NCBI RefSeq assembly: GCF_031755915.1
Contig: NC_083389.1
Coordinates: 1,054,001 to 1,118,000, forward strand
Length of the DNA: 64,000 nt
Origin: Ziziphus jujuba
Lineage: Eukaryota > Streptophyta > Magnoliopsida > Rosales > Rhamnaceae
Direction: 5' to 3'
The stretch's first letter is position 1; the number at the start of each line of letters is the position of its first letter. This document shows, piece after piece, positions 23,441-35,527 of this stretch. The position numbers and the translations under genes are program-made. The notes under the pieces were generated by a model. It saw only the letters and a program-made list of their open reading frames with translations. It did no database searches and had not been told where the DNA came from.

Positions 23441-26400
23441 GAAAAGCATTAGGCGACGCTTTTAAAATCAAAAGCGTCGCCTATTGTTTTAATCTTTTTA
23501 ATTTTATTTAATTTTATGTTTTATTCATATGCATATGAATGTTAAATAAATTAATTAGTAATAAGAAGCAACATAATTAATCCATGCATTTAATTTATTT
23601 GTGTTTAAACTTTAAATTGATGATTTTTTAAATTACTATAAAGTTTGATAAATTTAAGTATTTCAAAATTGAAAAGCATCAAACTACACTTTTAGCATCA
23701 AAAGCATAGCCCGTTCTGTTAAATTTTAGTATTTTAATTAATTTTATGTTTTAATATTATGTATATAAAGATTAAGCATATTAAATAGCAATAAGAAGCA
23801 AAGTAATTAATCTATTCATTTAATTTATTTTTATTTCAATTTTAAATTAATTCTTTTGTAAAATAATAAAATCTTAACAGGATTAAATGTTTTATAATTT
23901 AAAAGGATTAGGCGACATTTTTAATATCAAAAGCACAGCTTATTGTCTTAATTTTTGAAATTTTAATTAATTATATGTTTTATTCATATGTATTTAAATA
24001 TTCAATATATTAATTAGCAATATGAAGCAAAACAATTAATCTATTCGTGTAATTTATTTGCTTTTCAATTTTAAATTAATAAGAGTTTGACAAAATTGAA
24101 TATTTTATAATTTACAAGTATTAGACGACGCTTTTAACATCAAAACCATTGTTTATTGTCTTAAGTCTTGGAATTTTATATAATTTTATGTTTTATTCAT
24201 ATGTATATGAATATTAAATATATTAATTAGCAATATGGAGCAAAATAATTAATCTATATATCGACTTTATTTGTGTTTCAATTTTAAATCAATGACTTTT
24301 AAAATCAATAAAAAGTTTGATAAATTTAATGATTTTAAAATTGAAAACCATTAGATGATGGTTTTAACATCAAAAGTGTCGCTTGTTCTGTTAATTTGTG
24401 ATATTTTAATTAATTTTAGTTTTTATTGTTATGTATATAAATATTAAATATATTAACAAGTAATATGAAGCAAAACAATTAATCTATGCATTTAATTTAA
24501 TAAAAGTTTAATAAATTTAATTATTTTAAAATTCAAAACCATTAGGCATTGCTTGTAGCATCAAAAGTATCGCCTGTTAAGTTAATTTTTTGTATTTTAA
24601 TTAATATTATTCTTTATTTTATGTATATGAATATTACATATATTAATTAGCAATATGAAGCAAAATAACTAATATATTTATCTAATTTTTGTGTATTTCA
24701 TTTTTAAATTAATAAAATTTTTGCAAAATTAGTTATTTTATAATTTAAAAGCACTAGGCGATGCTTTTAACATCAAAAGCATCGCCTATTCTCTTAATTT
24801 TTGAAAATTTATATTATATTCACATGTATATATATATATTAAATATATTAATTAGCAATACGAAGCAAAATAATTAATATATTTATTTAATTTTTGTGTA
24901 TTTCATTTTTAAATTAGTTATTTTTAAATTAATAAATTTTTTGCAAAATTAGTTATTTTATAATTTAAAAGCACTAAGCGATGCTTTTAACATCAAAAGC
25001 ATCGCCTATTCTCTTAATTTTTGAAATTTTATTTAATTTTATATTATATTCATATGTATATATATATATATTAAATATATTAATTAGAAATACGAAGCAA
25101 AATAATTAATCTATGCTTTCAATTAATTTATGTTTCAATTTTAAGTTAATGATTTTTTAAATTAATAAAAATTTTGATAAATTTAATTATTTTAAAATTG
25201 AAAAGCACCAGACGATGCTTTTAAAATCAAAAGCGTAACCTATTGTATTAACTTTTGGTATTTTAATTAATTTTTTGTTTTAATATTATGTATATAAATA
25301 TTAAGTATATTAAATAGCAATATGAAGCAAAATAATTAATCTATTCATTTAATTTATTTGTATTTCGGTTTTAAATTAATTATTTTTTAAACTAATAAAA
25401 ATTTCATAAAATTAATTATTTTATAATTTAAAAGGATTAGCAGATGCTTTTAACATGGAAAGCGTTGCCTATTGTCTTAATTTTTTGAATTCTATTTAAT
25501 TTGTTTTTGTTTTATTCGTATGTATATAAATATTAAATATATTAATTAGTAGTATAAAGCAAAGCAATTGATATATTCGTGTAATTTATTTGTCTTTCAA
25601 TTTTAAATTAATTATTTTTTAAATTAATAAGAGTTTGACAAAATTAAATATTTTATAACTTAAAAGTATTAAGGGACACTTTTAACATCAAAAGTATTGT
25701 CTATTGTCTTAATTTTTGAAATTGTATTTAATTTTATGTTTTATTCATATATATATATATATAAATATTAAATATATTAGTTAGTAATTTGAAGCAAAAA
25801 AAAAAATAATATATGCATTTAATTATTTGTGTTTCAATTTTTAATGAATGATTTTTTTAAATAATAAAAAGTTTCGATAAATTTAATTATTTTCAAATTG
25901 AAAACCATCAGGCGATGCTTTGAATGCTAAAGGCGTCACCTATTGTGTTAATTTTTGATATCTTAATTAATATTACGTTTCATTATTATGTATATAAATA
26001 TTAAATATATTAATTAGTAATATAAAGTAAAATAATAAATTTATTTATTTAATTTATTTGTGTTTTATTTTTATATTAATCATTTTTTAAATAAATAAAA
26101 TTTTTGTAAAATTGATTATTTTATATTTTAAAAGCGTTAGGTGATACCTTTAACATTAGACGACGCTTTTAACATTAAAGGCATCATATATTCTCTTAAT
26201 TTTTGAAATTTTATTTAATTTATTCATCTGTAAATGTATATATATATATTAAATATATTAATTAGCAATATGAAGCAGAAAAATTAATTCATGCATTGAA
26301 TTAATTTGTATTTCAAATTTAAATTAATGATTTTTTAAATTAAAAACGAGTTTGAAAATTTTAATTGTTTTAAAATTGAAATGTATCAAGCGATTCTTTT

Positions 26401-29144
26401 AGCATAAAAAACGTTGCCTATTGTGTTAATTTTTGGCATTTTAATTATTTTATGTTTTATTATTATGTATATAAATATTAAATGTATTAATTTGCAATAT
26501 GAAACAAAATGATTAATCAACACATTTAATTTATTTATGTTTGTACTTAAAATTCATGATTTTTTAAATTAATAAAATTGTTTGATAAATTTAATTGTTT
26601 TAAAATTGAAAAGCACCAGGTGATGGTTTTAGCATCCAAAACGTCGCCTATTGTGTTAATTTTTGGTATTTTAATTAATTTTACTTTCTTATTATGTATA
26701 TAAATACTAAATATATTAATTGGCAACAGGAAGTAAAATAATTAATTTATTGATTGAATTTATTTGTGTTTCAATTTTAAATTAATTATTTTTTAAATTA
26801 ATAAAAAATTTGAGAAATTTAATTATTTTACAATTGAAAAGCATGAGGTGATGTTTTTAATATCAAAAGTGTCGTTTGCTGTGTTAATTTTTGGTATTTT
26901 AACTAATTTTATATATTATTCTTATGTGTGTATATATATTAAATATATTACTTAACAATATGAAGTAAGATAGTTAATCTCATTTAATATATTTGTATAT
27001 CAATTTTAAATTAATGACATTTTAAACTAATAAAAAGATTGGGAGGTTGAATTGTTTTAAAATTGAAAAACGTAGGTGAATATTTTAGCAAAAAACAAGA
27101 AAAAAGGTGCCTATTATGTTAATTTTTGATATTTTAACTAATTTTATATTTTATTATTATTTATATAAATATATAATTAGCAATATGAAGTAAAATAATT
27201 AATCTATTGATTTAATGTATTTGTCTTTCAATTTTAAACTAATTATTTTTTAAATTAATAAAAAGTTTATGAAATTTAATTGTTTTAAATTGAAAAGCTT
27301 CATGCAACACTTTTAATATCAAAAGCATTACCTATTATCTTAATTCTCGAAATTTATTTAATTTTGTGTTTTAATATCTCTATAAATAATAAATATATTA
27401 ATTAGCAATTTGAGGCAAAATAATTAATTTATCATTTAATTGATTCTTGCTTCAATTTTAAATTAATGATTTTTTAAATTAATAAAATGTTTGACAAATT
27501 TAATTATTTTAAAATTGAAAAACTACAGGTGAAGCTTTTAGTGTGAAAAGCGTCACCTATAGTGTTGTCTTCTAGCATTTTAATTAATTTTATGTTCCAA
27601 TATTATGTATATAAATATTAAGCATAGTAAATAGCAATATATAGCAAAATAATTAATCTATTGATTTAATTTATTTATGTTTCATTTTTAAATTAATAAA
27701 AAGTTTGAGAAATTTAATTATTTTCAAATTGAAAAGCATCAGGTAGCGTTTTAATGTCCAAAGTGTTGCCTGTTGCGTTAATTTTTGGTATTTTAACTAA
27801 TTTTATATTTTATTCATATATTTATAAATATTAAATATATTAATTAGCAATATAAAACAAAATATTTAATCTCTTCATTTAATTTATTTATGTTTCAATT
27901 TTAAATTAACAAAAATTCGATAAAACTAATTATTTTATAATTTAAAAGGATTGAGGGATGCTTTTAACATAAAAAAATGTCACCTATTGCCTTAAATTTT
28001 GGAATTTTAATTAATTTTATATTTTATTCATATGTATGTAAATATTAAATAAATTAATTAGAAATATGAAGCAAAATTAATTACTCTATCCATTTAATTT
28101 ATTTGTGATTCAATTTTAAATTAATGATTTCTTAAATAAAAAAAAATTTGAAAACTTTAATTGTTTTAAAATTTAAAAGCATCAGGCGACGCTTTTAGCA
28201 TCAAAAGCATTGCCTTTTGTGTTATTAAAAGGATTAAGGGATGCTTTTAACATCAAAAAGGGTTGCATGTTATGTTAACTTTTTATATTTTAATTATTTT
28301 TATGTTTTAATGTTATATATATTAATATTAAGTATATTAAATTGAAGCAAAATAATTAACATATTCATTTAATTTATTTGTGTTTCAAATTTAAATTTAT
28401 TATTTTCTAAGTTATTTTGATAAAATAATTATTTCAAAATTGAAAATTATGAGTTGACGCTTTTAGCATTAAAAGCATCGCCTATTGCGTTAATTTTTGT
28501 TATCTTAAATAATTTTATGTTTTACTAATTACGTATATTAAAATTAGCAATATGAAGTAAAATAATTAATCTATTGATTTAATTTATATGTCTTTCAATT
28601 TTAAACTAATTATTTTTTAAATTAATAAAAAGTTTGACAAGTTTAATTGTTTTAAAATTGAAAAGTATCAGGGACCGCTTTTAACATCGAAAGCATTGGT
28701 TATTATCTTAATTCTTGAAATTTTATTTAATTTTGTGTTTCATTCATATGTATATAAATATTAAATATATTAATTAGCAATTTGAAGCAAAACAATTAAT
28801 TTATGCATTTAATTAATTTGTGTTTCAATTTTAAATTAATAATAAGTTTGACAAATTTAATTATTTTAAACTTGAAAAGCAATAGGTGAAGCTTTTAGTG
28901 TCAAAAGCGTCGCTTATTGTGTTATCTTCAAGCATTTTAATTAATTTTATGTTTTAATATTATGTATAAAAATATTAAGCATATTAAATAAAAATATAAA
29001 GCAAAATAATTAATCTATTGATTTAAATTATTTGTGTTTCATTTTAAAATTAATTAAAAGTTTGAGAAATTTAATTATTTTAAAATTGAAGAGCATCAGG
29101 TGGCACTTTTAACGTCAAAAGCATCGCTTGTTGCATTAATTTTT
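23440..29144. repeat. Satellite-like array: ~25 units of ~225 bp with palindromic cores
   Basis: The core is an imperfect palindrome such as AGGCGATGCTTTTAAC plus ATC plus AAAAGCATCGCCT (24756-24786, almost repeated at 24976-25006). Further cores lie near 23452, 23690, 23912, 24125, 24352, 24545, 25210, 25440, 25675, 25910, 26160, 26395, 26620, 26850, 27300, 27530, 27745, 27955, 28190, 28455, 28680, 28890 and 29100. Between cores runs a conserved AT-rich part: TTAATTTTTGGTATTTTAATTAATTT, TATGTATATAAATATTAAATATATTAATTAGCAATATGAAGCAAAATAATTAATC (given as two runs of that text), then AATTTATTTGTGTTTCAATTTTAAATTAA. No gene was seen. It abuts copy U5 at the right. Confidence 0.85.
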
Positions 29145-29430
29145 TGAGACAATGGCTGTATTGTCCCATGCCACCATCCACCAAATCTATCTCCCATTAT
29201 CATTCATGCGATCATAGACGAAACCCCCTGATGGTGAGCAAGTGATTCATTAGCTCTGAGATGAAGAAACGAATGCTGCTCTCCAATGCCAACATTTGGT
29301 GGGTAGGGAACATTTCCAGTGCCACCAGATCAATCATGGTGCTGTCCTTTATACTATATAATTTGTCTAGTGCCATTGAAAATTTGGCCAGACGTGAACA
29401 GACCACCAGTGGCCATGCCTTGGATCTATT
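29145..29430 (-). pseudogene. JIP23-like gene fragment, copy U5
   Basis: The minus strand has the ATGGCCACTGGTGGTCTGTTC start-side block, the CCCTACCCACCAAATGTTGGC proline block and, past a stretch with a changed frame, the TGGTGGATGGTGGCATGGGAC tryptophan block followed by AATACAGCC. The HDW triplet reads TTGATC..., and the frame is shifted relative to the downstream part. It is a pseudogene, and its C-terminal end touches the last unit of the palindromic array, so the array may have inserted or expanded right at the gene end. Confidence 0.5.
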
Positions 29431-29633
29431 AGCCTGGTTACTATATTTTCAAGTACGTATCAAAGAAAATAACTCAATTGTTCATTGTGTGTCAAAACTA
29501 CATATCTACATATATATATATATAGAAAATTTGTGCTAGTGCCGCGCATTAGGCATGAGCTAAGCACGTGACAAATAGCTATAAATATGTGGAAGCACAA
29601 GTTATTGGGCGTTAGTTACTACATCAATATCTT

Positions 29634-29669
<36 letters not shown>

Positions 29670-31470
29670 TATTGTATATGCTTACCAATAAAAAACTCTT
29701 GATCCGCCCAGTAGCTAGGTTGGGTAATTAATCATGTCAGCAAAATTTCCACACCTGCCATACATCATAGTTTAAATTTGCAATTAAAAAAATTTCCATT
29801 ATCTTAAATAGGTTATTATATTTATTACGTGGATTTTTAATATGGTTTTCATGAATTTAAATATATGGTTTGTGTTTTTTTTTGTTTTTTTGTTTTTTTT
29901 TTTGTTACGATCAAATGTTGTATTTTACAATTTTTTATCTTAAATTTGTTTTTTAAAAAAAAAATCTTGGCCAGCACAGCTCCACCCCTTATTACATACA
30001 TAAAAGGAAATGGTTCTTTAAATATTTGCAGACCAAAGGATAATACAATTTAACAATATTTCATTTCAAAAACCATAGTATATCATAAAAGTAACATAAA
30101 CTCGCCATATCATAAACTATAATGGTACCAACCATACATACATAAATACATATTCATTATTACTGCATAAGTTAGGCATCCTCAACATACGATTAAGTTG
30201 ACATAAAAGGCCATGATAATATGCATATCATGGTATTTTATATCATTTTTAAACAAATATTACACATACTGTGAATAAAAATATACTAGAATAATATATT
30301 TTTTTACTAAAATATCAATTATATACATAGTACATTGTTTCAACAACTATATGTCTTTCTTATTATAGAACCAACTATAAAAAACATATGGAAGATATAC
30401 TTCATTTTTTGATATATATATATTTTTTTTTGAGGTGACGTTGCATGGTGAAATAATTTAATTACTTTGTATAAGTTTTTGAGATGGCTGTATCAACAGA
30501 TTAACTAATGAAATATGATGCTAAGATTAATTAAATTGAAAAATTATATTAAAATTAGTACCAGAGGAGTAGTGGAGTGCATGCATGTGAGATGTCGTGA
30601 GTAGTGCCCAAGAAAATATGTTAAAATTATAGCGTGCCAGAGGAGCAGTGGAGTGCATGCATGTGAGGTGTGGTGATTGTCTAAGAAAATATGTTATAAT
30701 AATTTCTTCATGCTCATAATTCAAATTTATAATTTTTAAATTATAAATATAAATAATTTATCAATTGAATCAATTTTATTTAACATTTCATACTATTTTA
30801 AACAAAAATATATATATATATATATTATAAATAAAAATATATTAAAATAATATCCTTTTTAATGAAATATCAATTTCATACATATATACCGTGGACCAGG
30901 AACTAAAAATTATGCACTTCTATTATTCAAAAAAAAAAATATATAAATAAAGATCTATACATCTTTGTTAACAAAGAAAAAAGTGCATAAGATATATTTT
31001 AGTTTTTGATAAATTTTTTTTTTCTGTTTTCATATATAAAATTAGATACAGTACCTTTTTAATTGATGATTGCATGATTAAATAAATTTAATTTCTTTGT
31101 ATAAGTTTTTGAGGTAGTTGCATCCACAAATTAGCTAATAAAATATGATACTAAGATTAATTAGATAAAAAAAAAATTTGTTCGCTCTAGAGCACTACAG
31201 ACTCTTTAGTACTTCTTTTATTCTTATAGTGAGCAACTTAATTTCCAATTGGTATGTAATGTCACGGTACATGGCGCCAGCAATGTGGAAGAAAAATTTA
31301 ATACATGTGGCATTAAATTATGGAGTGCCAGAGGAACAGTGGAGTGCATGCATGTGTGGTGTCCAAGAAAATAAGTTAGAATTTTCTTCCGTCTTACATT
31401 GTGTTTCTTTTAATTATTTAAAATAAATTTTCTTTTTAGTTCACTATTTTAAATTTATAATTTTTAAATT
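29431..31470 (-). repeat. Inverted upstream flank of U5
   Basis: This is the most complete inverted counterpart of 1-2110, extending out to the block around 31180-31390 that pairs with 160-330 and 30-110. A CA repeat followed by a TA repeat lies at 29636-29670 and another TA run at 30800-30830. No gene was seen. Confidence 0.7.
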
Positions 31471-31595
31471 AAAACACCAGCTAGCGTTGAATGGAATGTA
31501 ATAAAACAAAACCTGCCTCTCAATTGAAACTCTAGCAGCTATGATGGATACTTGGCCCATGTATCGATTACTGATGGCAATTTCCCTAAAACTCA
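31471..31595. other. Unassigned spacer before copia-2
   Basis: About 125 bases of less AT-rich DNA match nothing else in the window that I could see. No supported coding sequence was found. Confidence 0.4.
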
Positions 31596-31942
31596 TGATA
31601 AAGAAGAAGAGATGTCAAACACAGACATATCCACTGCATCCATTGCATTAACGTCGTTCATTGCCATGATTGTTCAATCATCAAAAAAGCAACGTTCACT
31701 TTCTAAGTCAAGAGATTTCTTATATTGCAAGACTTGCAAGATTTCCATTGACAAAAAATGCCTTTAAGACAATAGTTGACCTCATTTAATATTTTTGAAT
31801 TTCGTCTAATATAGTAAGATGTAATTAGCTTTCTTCTTGATCATAGCTTCCTTTTTTGCTCAAAAACGCACCTCTATAAATTCTCTCCATTCTATAAAAT
31901 TTGCATACAAGAAATAATACACATAGTTGGTTACCTTCTTCA
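31596..31942 (+). repeat. 5' LTR of copia-2
   Basis: It begins TGATAAAGAAG and ends CTTCTTCA, matching the 3' LTR of copia-1. At about 347 bases it is the fullest LTR of this family in the window. It is followed at 31943-31954 by the primer-binding site TGGTACCAGAGC, one base off the initiator-Met tRNA consensus. Confidence 0.8.
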
Positions 31943-31954
31943 TGGTACCAGAGC
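31943..31954 (+). other. Primer-binding site of copia-2
   Basis: TGGTACCAGAGC sits directly after the LTR end and corresponds to the copia-1 site at 2868. Confidence 0.75.
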
Positions 31955-31977
31955 ATCATTCCACACATACCACTATT

Positions 31978-32383
31978 ATGGATTCTCAAAACAAATTTTC
32001 TTCATGGCCAAGTACTAGCACCAGAGCTTTTGTTCCACAAGAACCCATCATAACCGTCCAATCTTTTCACCAGTGTACCAGTTTGATTTCAATCAAACTG
32101 AATGCCTCAAACTTTCTCTTTTGTCATTCAGTTTGTATTGTCACTGATGGATAAGTTTATTTTGGACAAGATGAAGATGAATAACAAGACAATAATCAAG
32201 CTTACTTTGGACAACGTAGCCGTGGAAGAAGTCGTAGAAATCGTGGTGGTGGCCATTTCAATTCAAAAGGAAAAGGCTTTACTCCAGTAGGGAACTTCTC
32301 TGAAACCAAGATACCAGAAATCAAAACCAATATTGAAGGCAATTCAGGATGAAATAGTAAAGGTAAAATTATTTGTCAAATAT
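31978..32383 (+). pseudogene. Copia-2 gag with a large internal deletion
   Basis: The start MDSQNKF and SFHQCTSLISIKLNASNF match copia-1 gag. Near 32130 the frame jumps, after FCHS, straight to the C-terminal basic region (GRSRRNRGGG near 32220), so most of the gag body is lost. Stops occur at 32152 and near 32349. It ends with CQI at the CACTA-1b insertion, as in copia-1. Confidence 0.75.
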
Positions 32384-35300
32384 CACTACAAAAAAATTGG
32401 GCAATGACTACAAGAAATTCTAGTGACAGATGAAAATTTATCACTTTATCTAGGCAATTAGTGACAAAAAATTTCTTTGTCACATTTAGTGACTGGGTCA
32501 CTTAATTAGTGACAAATTCTTACTTTATCATCTACTTTTGTAACTAGTTGCCCTTTAAAGTTTGGAGGCAATTTTTCTTTTTTGAATTTATTTGATGCTA
32601 ATAGCGACAAAATTTTATGTTTGTAACTAATTCTAAGATATTCGATGTAACAGATAACTTTAGACACTACTGTGACAAATAAAAAGTTGTCAGTTTATAT
32701 AGGTGATTGGTGACAAAAATTTTCTTTGTCACATTTAATGATTGGATCATTTAATTAGTGATAAAGTTTTATTTTGTCACCTATATTTGTAACTAATTTC
32801 CCTTTGAAGGCAGATTTTTTATTTATTTATTTGATATCAATGGTGACAAATATTTTACATTTGTAACTAATCCTACCAAATAGATAACGTTGACAAAGAT
32901 ATTGAACAGATAACTTTAGATACTACTATGACAAATGAAAACTTGTCAGTTTATATAGGCAATTGGTGGCCAAAATTTTTGTTATTACATTTAATGATTA
33001 GGTCATTTAATTAGTGATAAATTCTTAATTTGTCACCTATATTTGTAACTAATTGCTCTTTGGAGGGAAATTTTTTCTTAATTTTTTTAATGACAATGGT
33101 GACAAATATTTTTTGTAACTAATTTATATATACATATAAAAAGAAAAGAGGACAATGCCCTTGATGAAGCTATTTTCTTCTCCAACCAGCAGCCCCAATG
33201 TTTTACAAAACCCACACAGGCCGCTTCCATTGGAAAATCGCTCTAATCTCGACACTGATCCACCACATTGCCACCTCAGCCACCAAGCCCAATCTGCCAA
33301 TGATCAAACCATGGTGACCCGATGTGCAGGGGAAGAGCTGAACTCGAGCGATCACTATTTCATTCAGATCCCCAAAAGTTAGTGGTTCTCAGATCTTAGG
33401 GCCGACCATTTCCACCACTATTGGACTTCTTGAGCTCGAATAAAAGCTCAGATTGGCTTCAAATTTACTCGTTGGAATTAGAATGGACGTTTCATTCTAG
33501 GATACTGCCAATTATATATGATAGTATTCGATGCATGATATTGTATGCTTTTGTTATTGGTTTTCTCCAAGCTCAATTCGTTTCTTTACCATGACTATAT
33601 ATATATGTTGTTAATTTAAGATGTAATTGACCATGGTGAACTGAGAGATAGAAAAGAGCTAGCTAGCTTGTTATCCATTTTTTGACCCCAATGAGTTGAG
33701 TTATTAACGATTGAAAGTTATAAGCATGCAATTTTCTTGTCTTGGCTAAACACACTGGGTCCTTGATTCTTACTGCAGTTTTTATGTGGAGATATAGCAT
33801 AAATGACATACTTTGGTTTGAAGTGATCCACAGTTTCTAGGTAGTTGGAGGATATGTAATAGGATTTATGAGTTGTGAGTTGGGACTATTATTTTCCATC
33901 TAAATCCATGAATGTTTTCTTACCAAGGTTTGTGGACCATCAGTAAAGCCTTTGCAGTGCTCAACTATTAGTAAGGTCCAGAAGCTTCTTGCTTTAAGCA
34001 GAGATTTTTTCTAAGATTACACCACTGCATAAGTGATGCTAGTGGTAAACAAGATTGAGAGTTTTTAAAGTTAATATATATTATAAGCAATTTTGAGAGT
34101 TTTTAATTAAGTGATAATAACATACAGGATATGAAGGTTACGATGCTATAGTAGGCAGCAACTTGTCGAGAGAAATGGTTCATGAGCAAAGCTCTATTAT
34201 ATGTGTAGCTGCGGTTAATATGAGTGAATATCAAATCTCAAGTTGATTATTTCATTAATTTTTTTGCTTGGGTGTATCTAGAAGCTTTTTATATAGGAGT
34301 TTGATATTACACTGTGTCACTTTGATTTGGTGTGGTGTCACACTAGTATGCGATTTTGTGTAAAATTCAACGCTTCATTTTGGTGCTGTTGGTATTAATT
34401 TTGGGTGGTTACCTCTTTTGGCTTTACCCCTGTAAACATGCATGAGTTTGGCAGATTTTTGTCCACTCTTTTGGTCCTTAGCTCGCATTTCAGGTCATGG
34501 TAGCACCTGCCTTGAATACAATTAGTGTCAAATCTTTCTAATTAAATTAGATTTCTACTAAATGATTCTTTTTCTTTTTTTTTTTCTGTTTTGTTTATAA
34601 TATAGGATCCTTGGAGAATATATTGATGAACTGCAGTAGAAGATGGAGATTGTAAAGATTTAGCGAGTATAGGCAACCATCTTGTATATATATATATATA
34701 TATTTTTTTCCCCCCCAAGAATTACAAATTGTTTTTGTTTATATTTTCCTTTTGGTGTAATCTTATTGTGTTTGGTACACATTATATTTAGTTGGTGTTT
34801 AATGAATTTTGTAGTACAAGATAAATGTTTAATAAAGTATATACTTTTATTTTAATTGCATTTCAGAAGTGTCATTTTATATTTTTAAATGACAATTAAT
34901 GATATTATAATTAATTAGTAAGATCTAATAAAAACAATTTTTATCAAATAATATTGCTAGTTGATATATTATTTTTAGTTACAAAACTATTGTCACCAAA
35001 TAAAAAATTAGTTTCAGTGACAGGTTGAAAAACTTAACCATGGTTTATGTTATATCGTAACAAGTCGGTGACAAAAAGTTGTTTACTTGTCACTGGAAAG
35101 GCTCAATGACAAATCATATGTGTCATCAACATTTTAAATGACAAATCAGATGTGCCACTAATGGTTTAAGTGATAAATAATATTTTGTCACCTATTGTAT
35201 TTATTGTCACTGATGGATAAGTTTGACCAATTTCTACAACTATATTGGTAACAAAATGTGTACATACAATGACAAAAAGAGGAGGGTTAAGTGACAAAAG

Positions 35301-35524
35301 CGAATGTTACGGTAAAACTCCAATCTATGTCAAAGATATTTTTTGTCACAATTACATGCTCTTTCCATGACAAATTACACAGTTCATCACTAAACTACTT
35401 TGTGATGGGTCTATCACGGCAAACACAAGACGATCTAATTTTGTCACCTAAATGAGATAAGGCAACAAAATGATCGTTACAAGACAAATTAGCTGTATAG
35501 TAGTTACCCAAATTTTTTGTAGTG
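32384..35524. mobile_element. CACTA-type DNA transposon CACTA-1b, non-autonomous
   Basis: It begins CACTACAAAAAAATTGGG and ends CCCAAATTTTTTGTAGTG, nearly perfect terminal inverted repeats, and is flanked by TAT on both sides (32381-32383 and 35525-35527). It is the same family and the same insertion as CACTA-1a. TTTGTCAC and GTGACAAA words crowd both ends. The interior differs from 1a: 1b has about 0.9 kb of sequence (about 33.64-34.53 kb) where 1a has a different 0.5 kb (5.46-5.94 kb). No transposase frame was seen. Confidence 0.88.
33140..33480. other. GC-richer interior block of CACTA-1b
   Basis: It is the counterpart of 4740-5100 in CACTA-1a. One copy has a 75-codon open frame at 33155-33382, but the frame is not open in the other copy and shows no known domain, so it is not called a gene. 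It could be a captured host leader sequence. Confidence 0.35.
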
Positions 35525-35527
35525 TAT

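Noticed and set aside
23440..29144. CRISPR-like array because of regular palindromic cores
   Set aside because: The context is plant nuclear DNA. The units are about 225 bp with conserved spacers and no unique spacer set or cas genes, so it is a satellite-like repeat.
33155..33382. A 75-codon open frame in CACTA-1b as a gene
   Set aside because: The frame is not conserved in CACTA-1a, and it has no known domain and no transcript-type signals that I could support.
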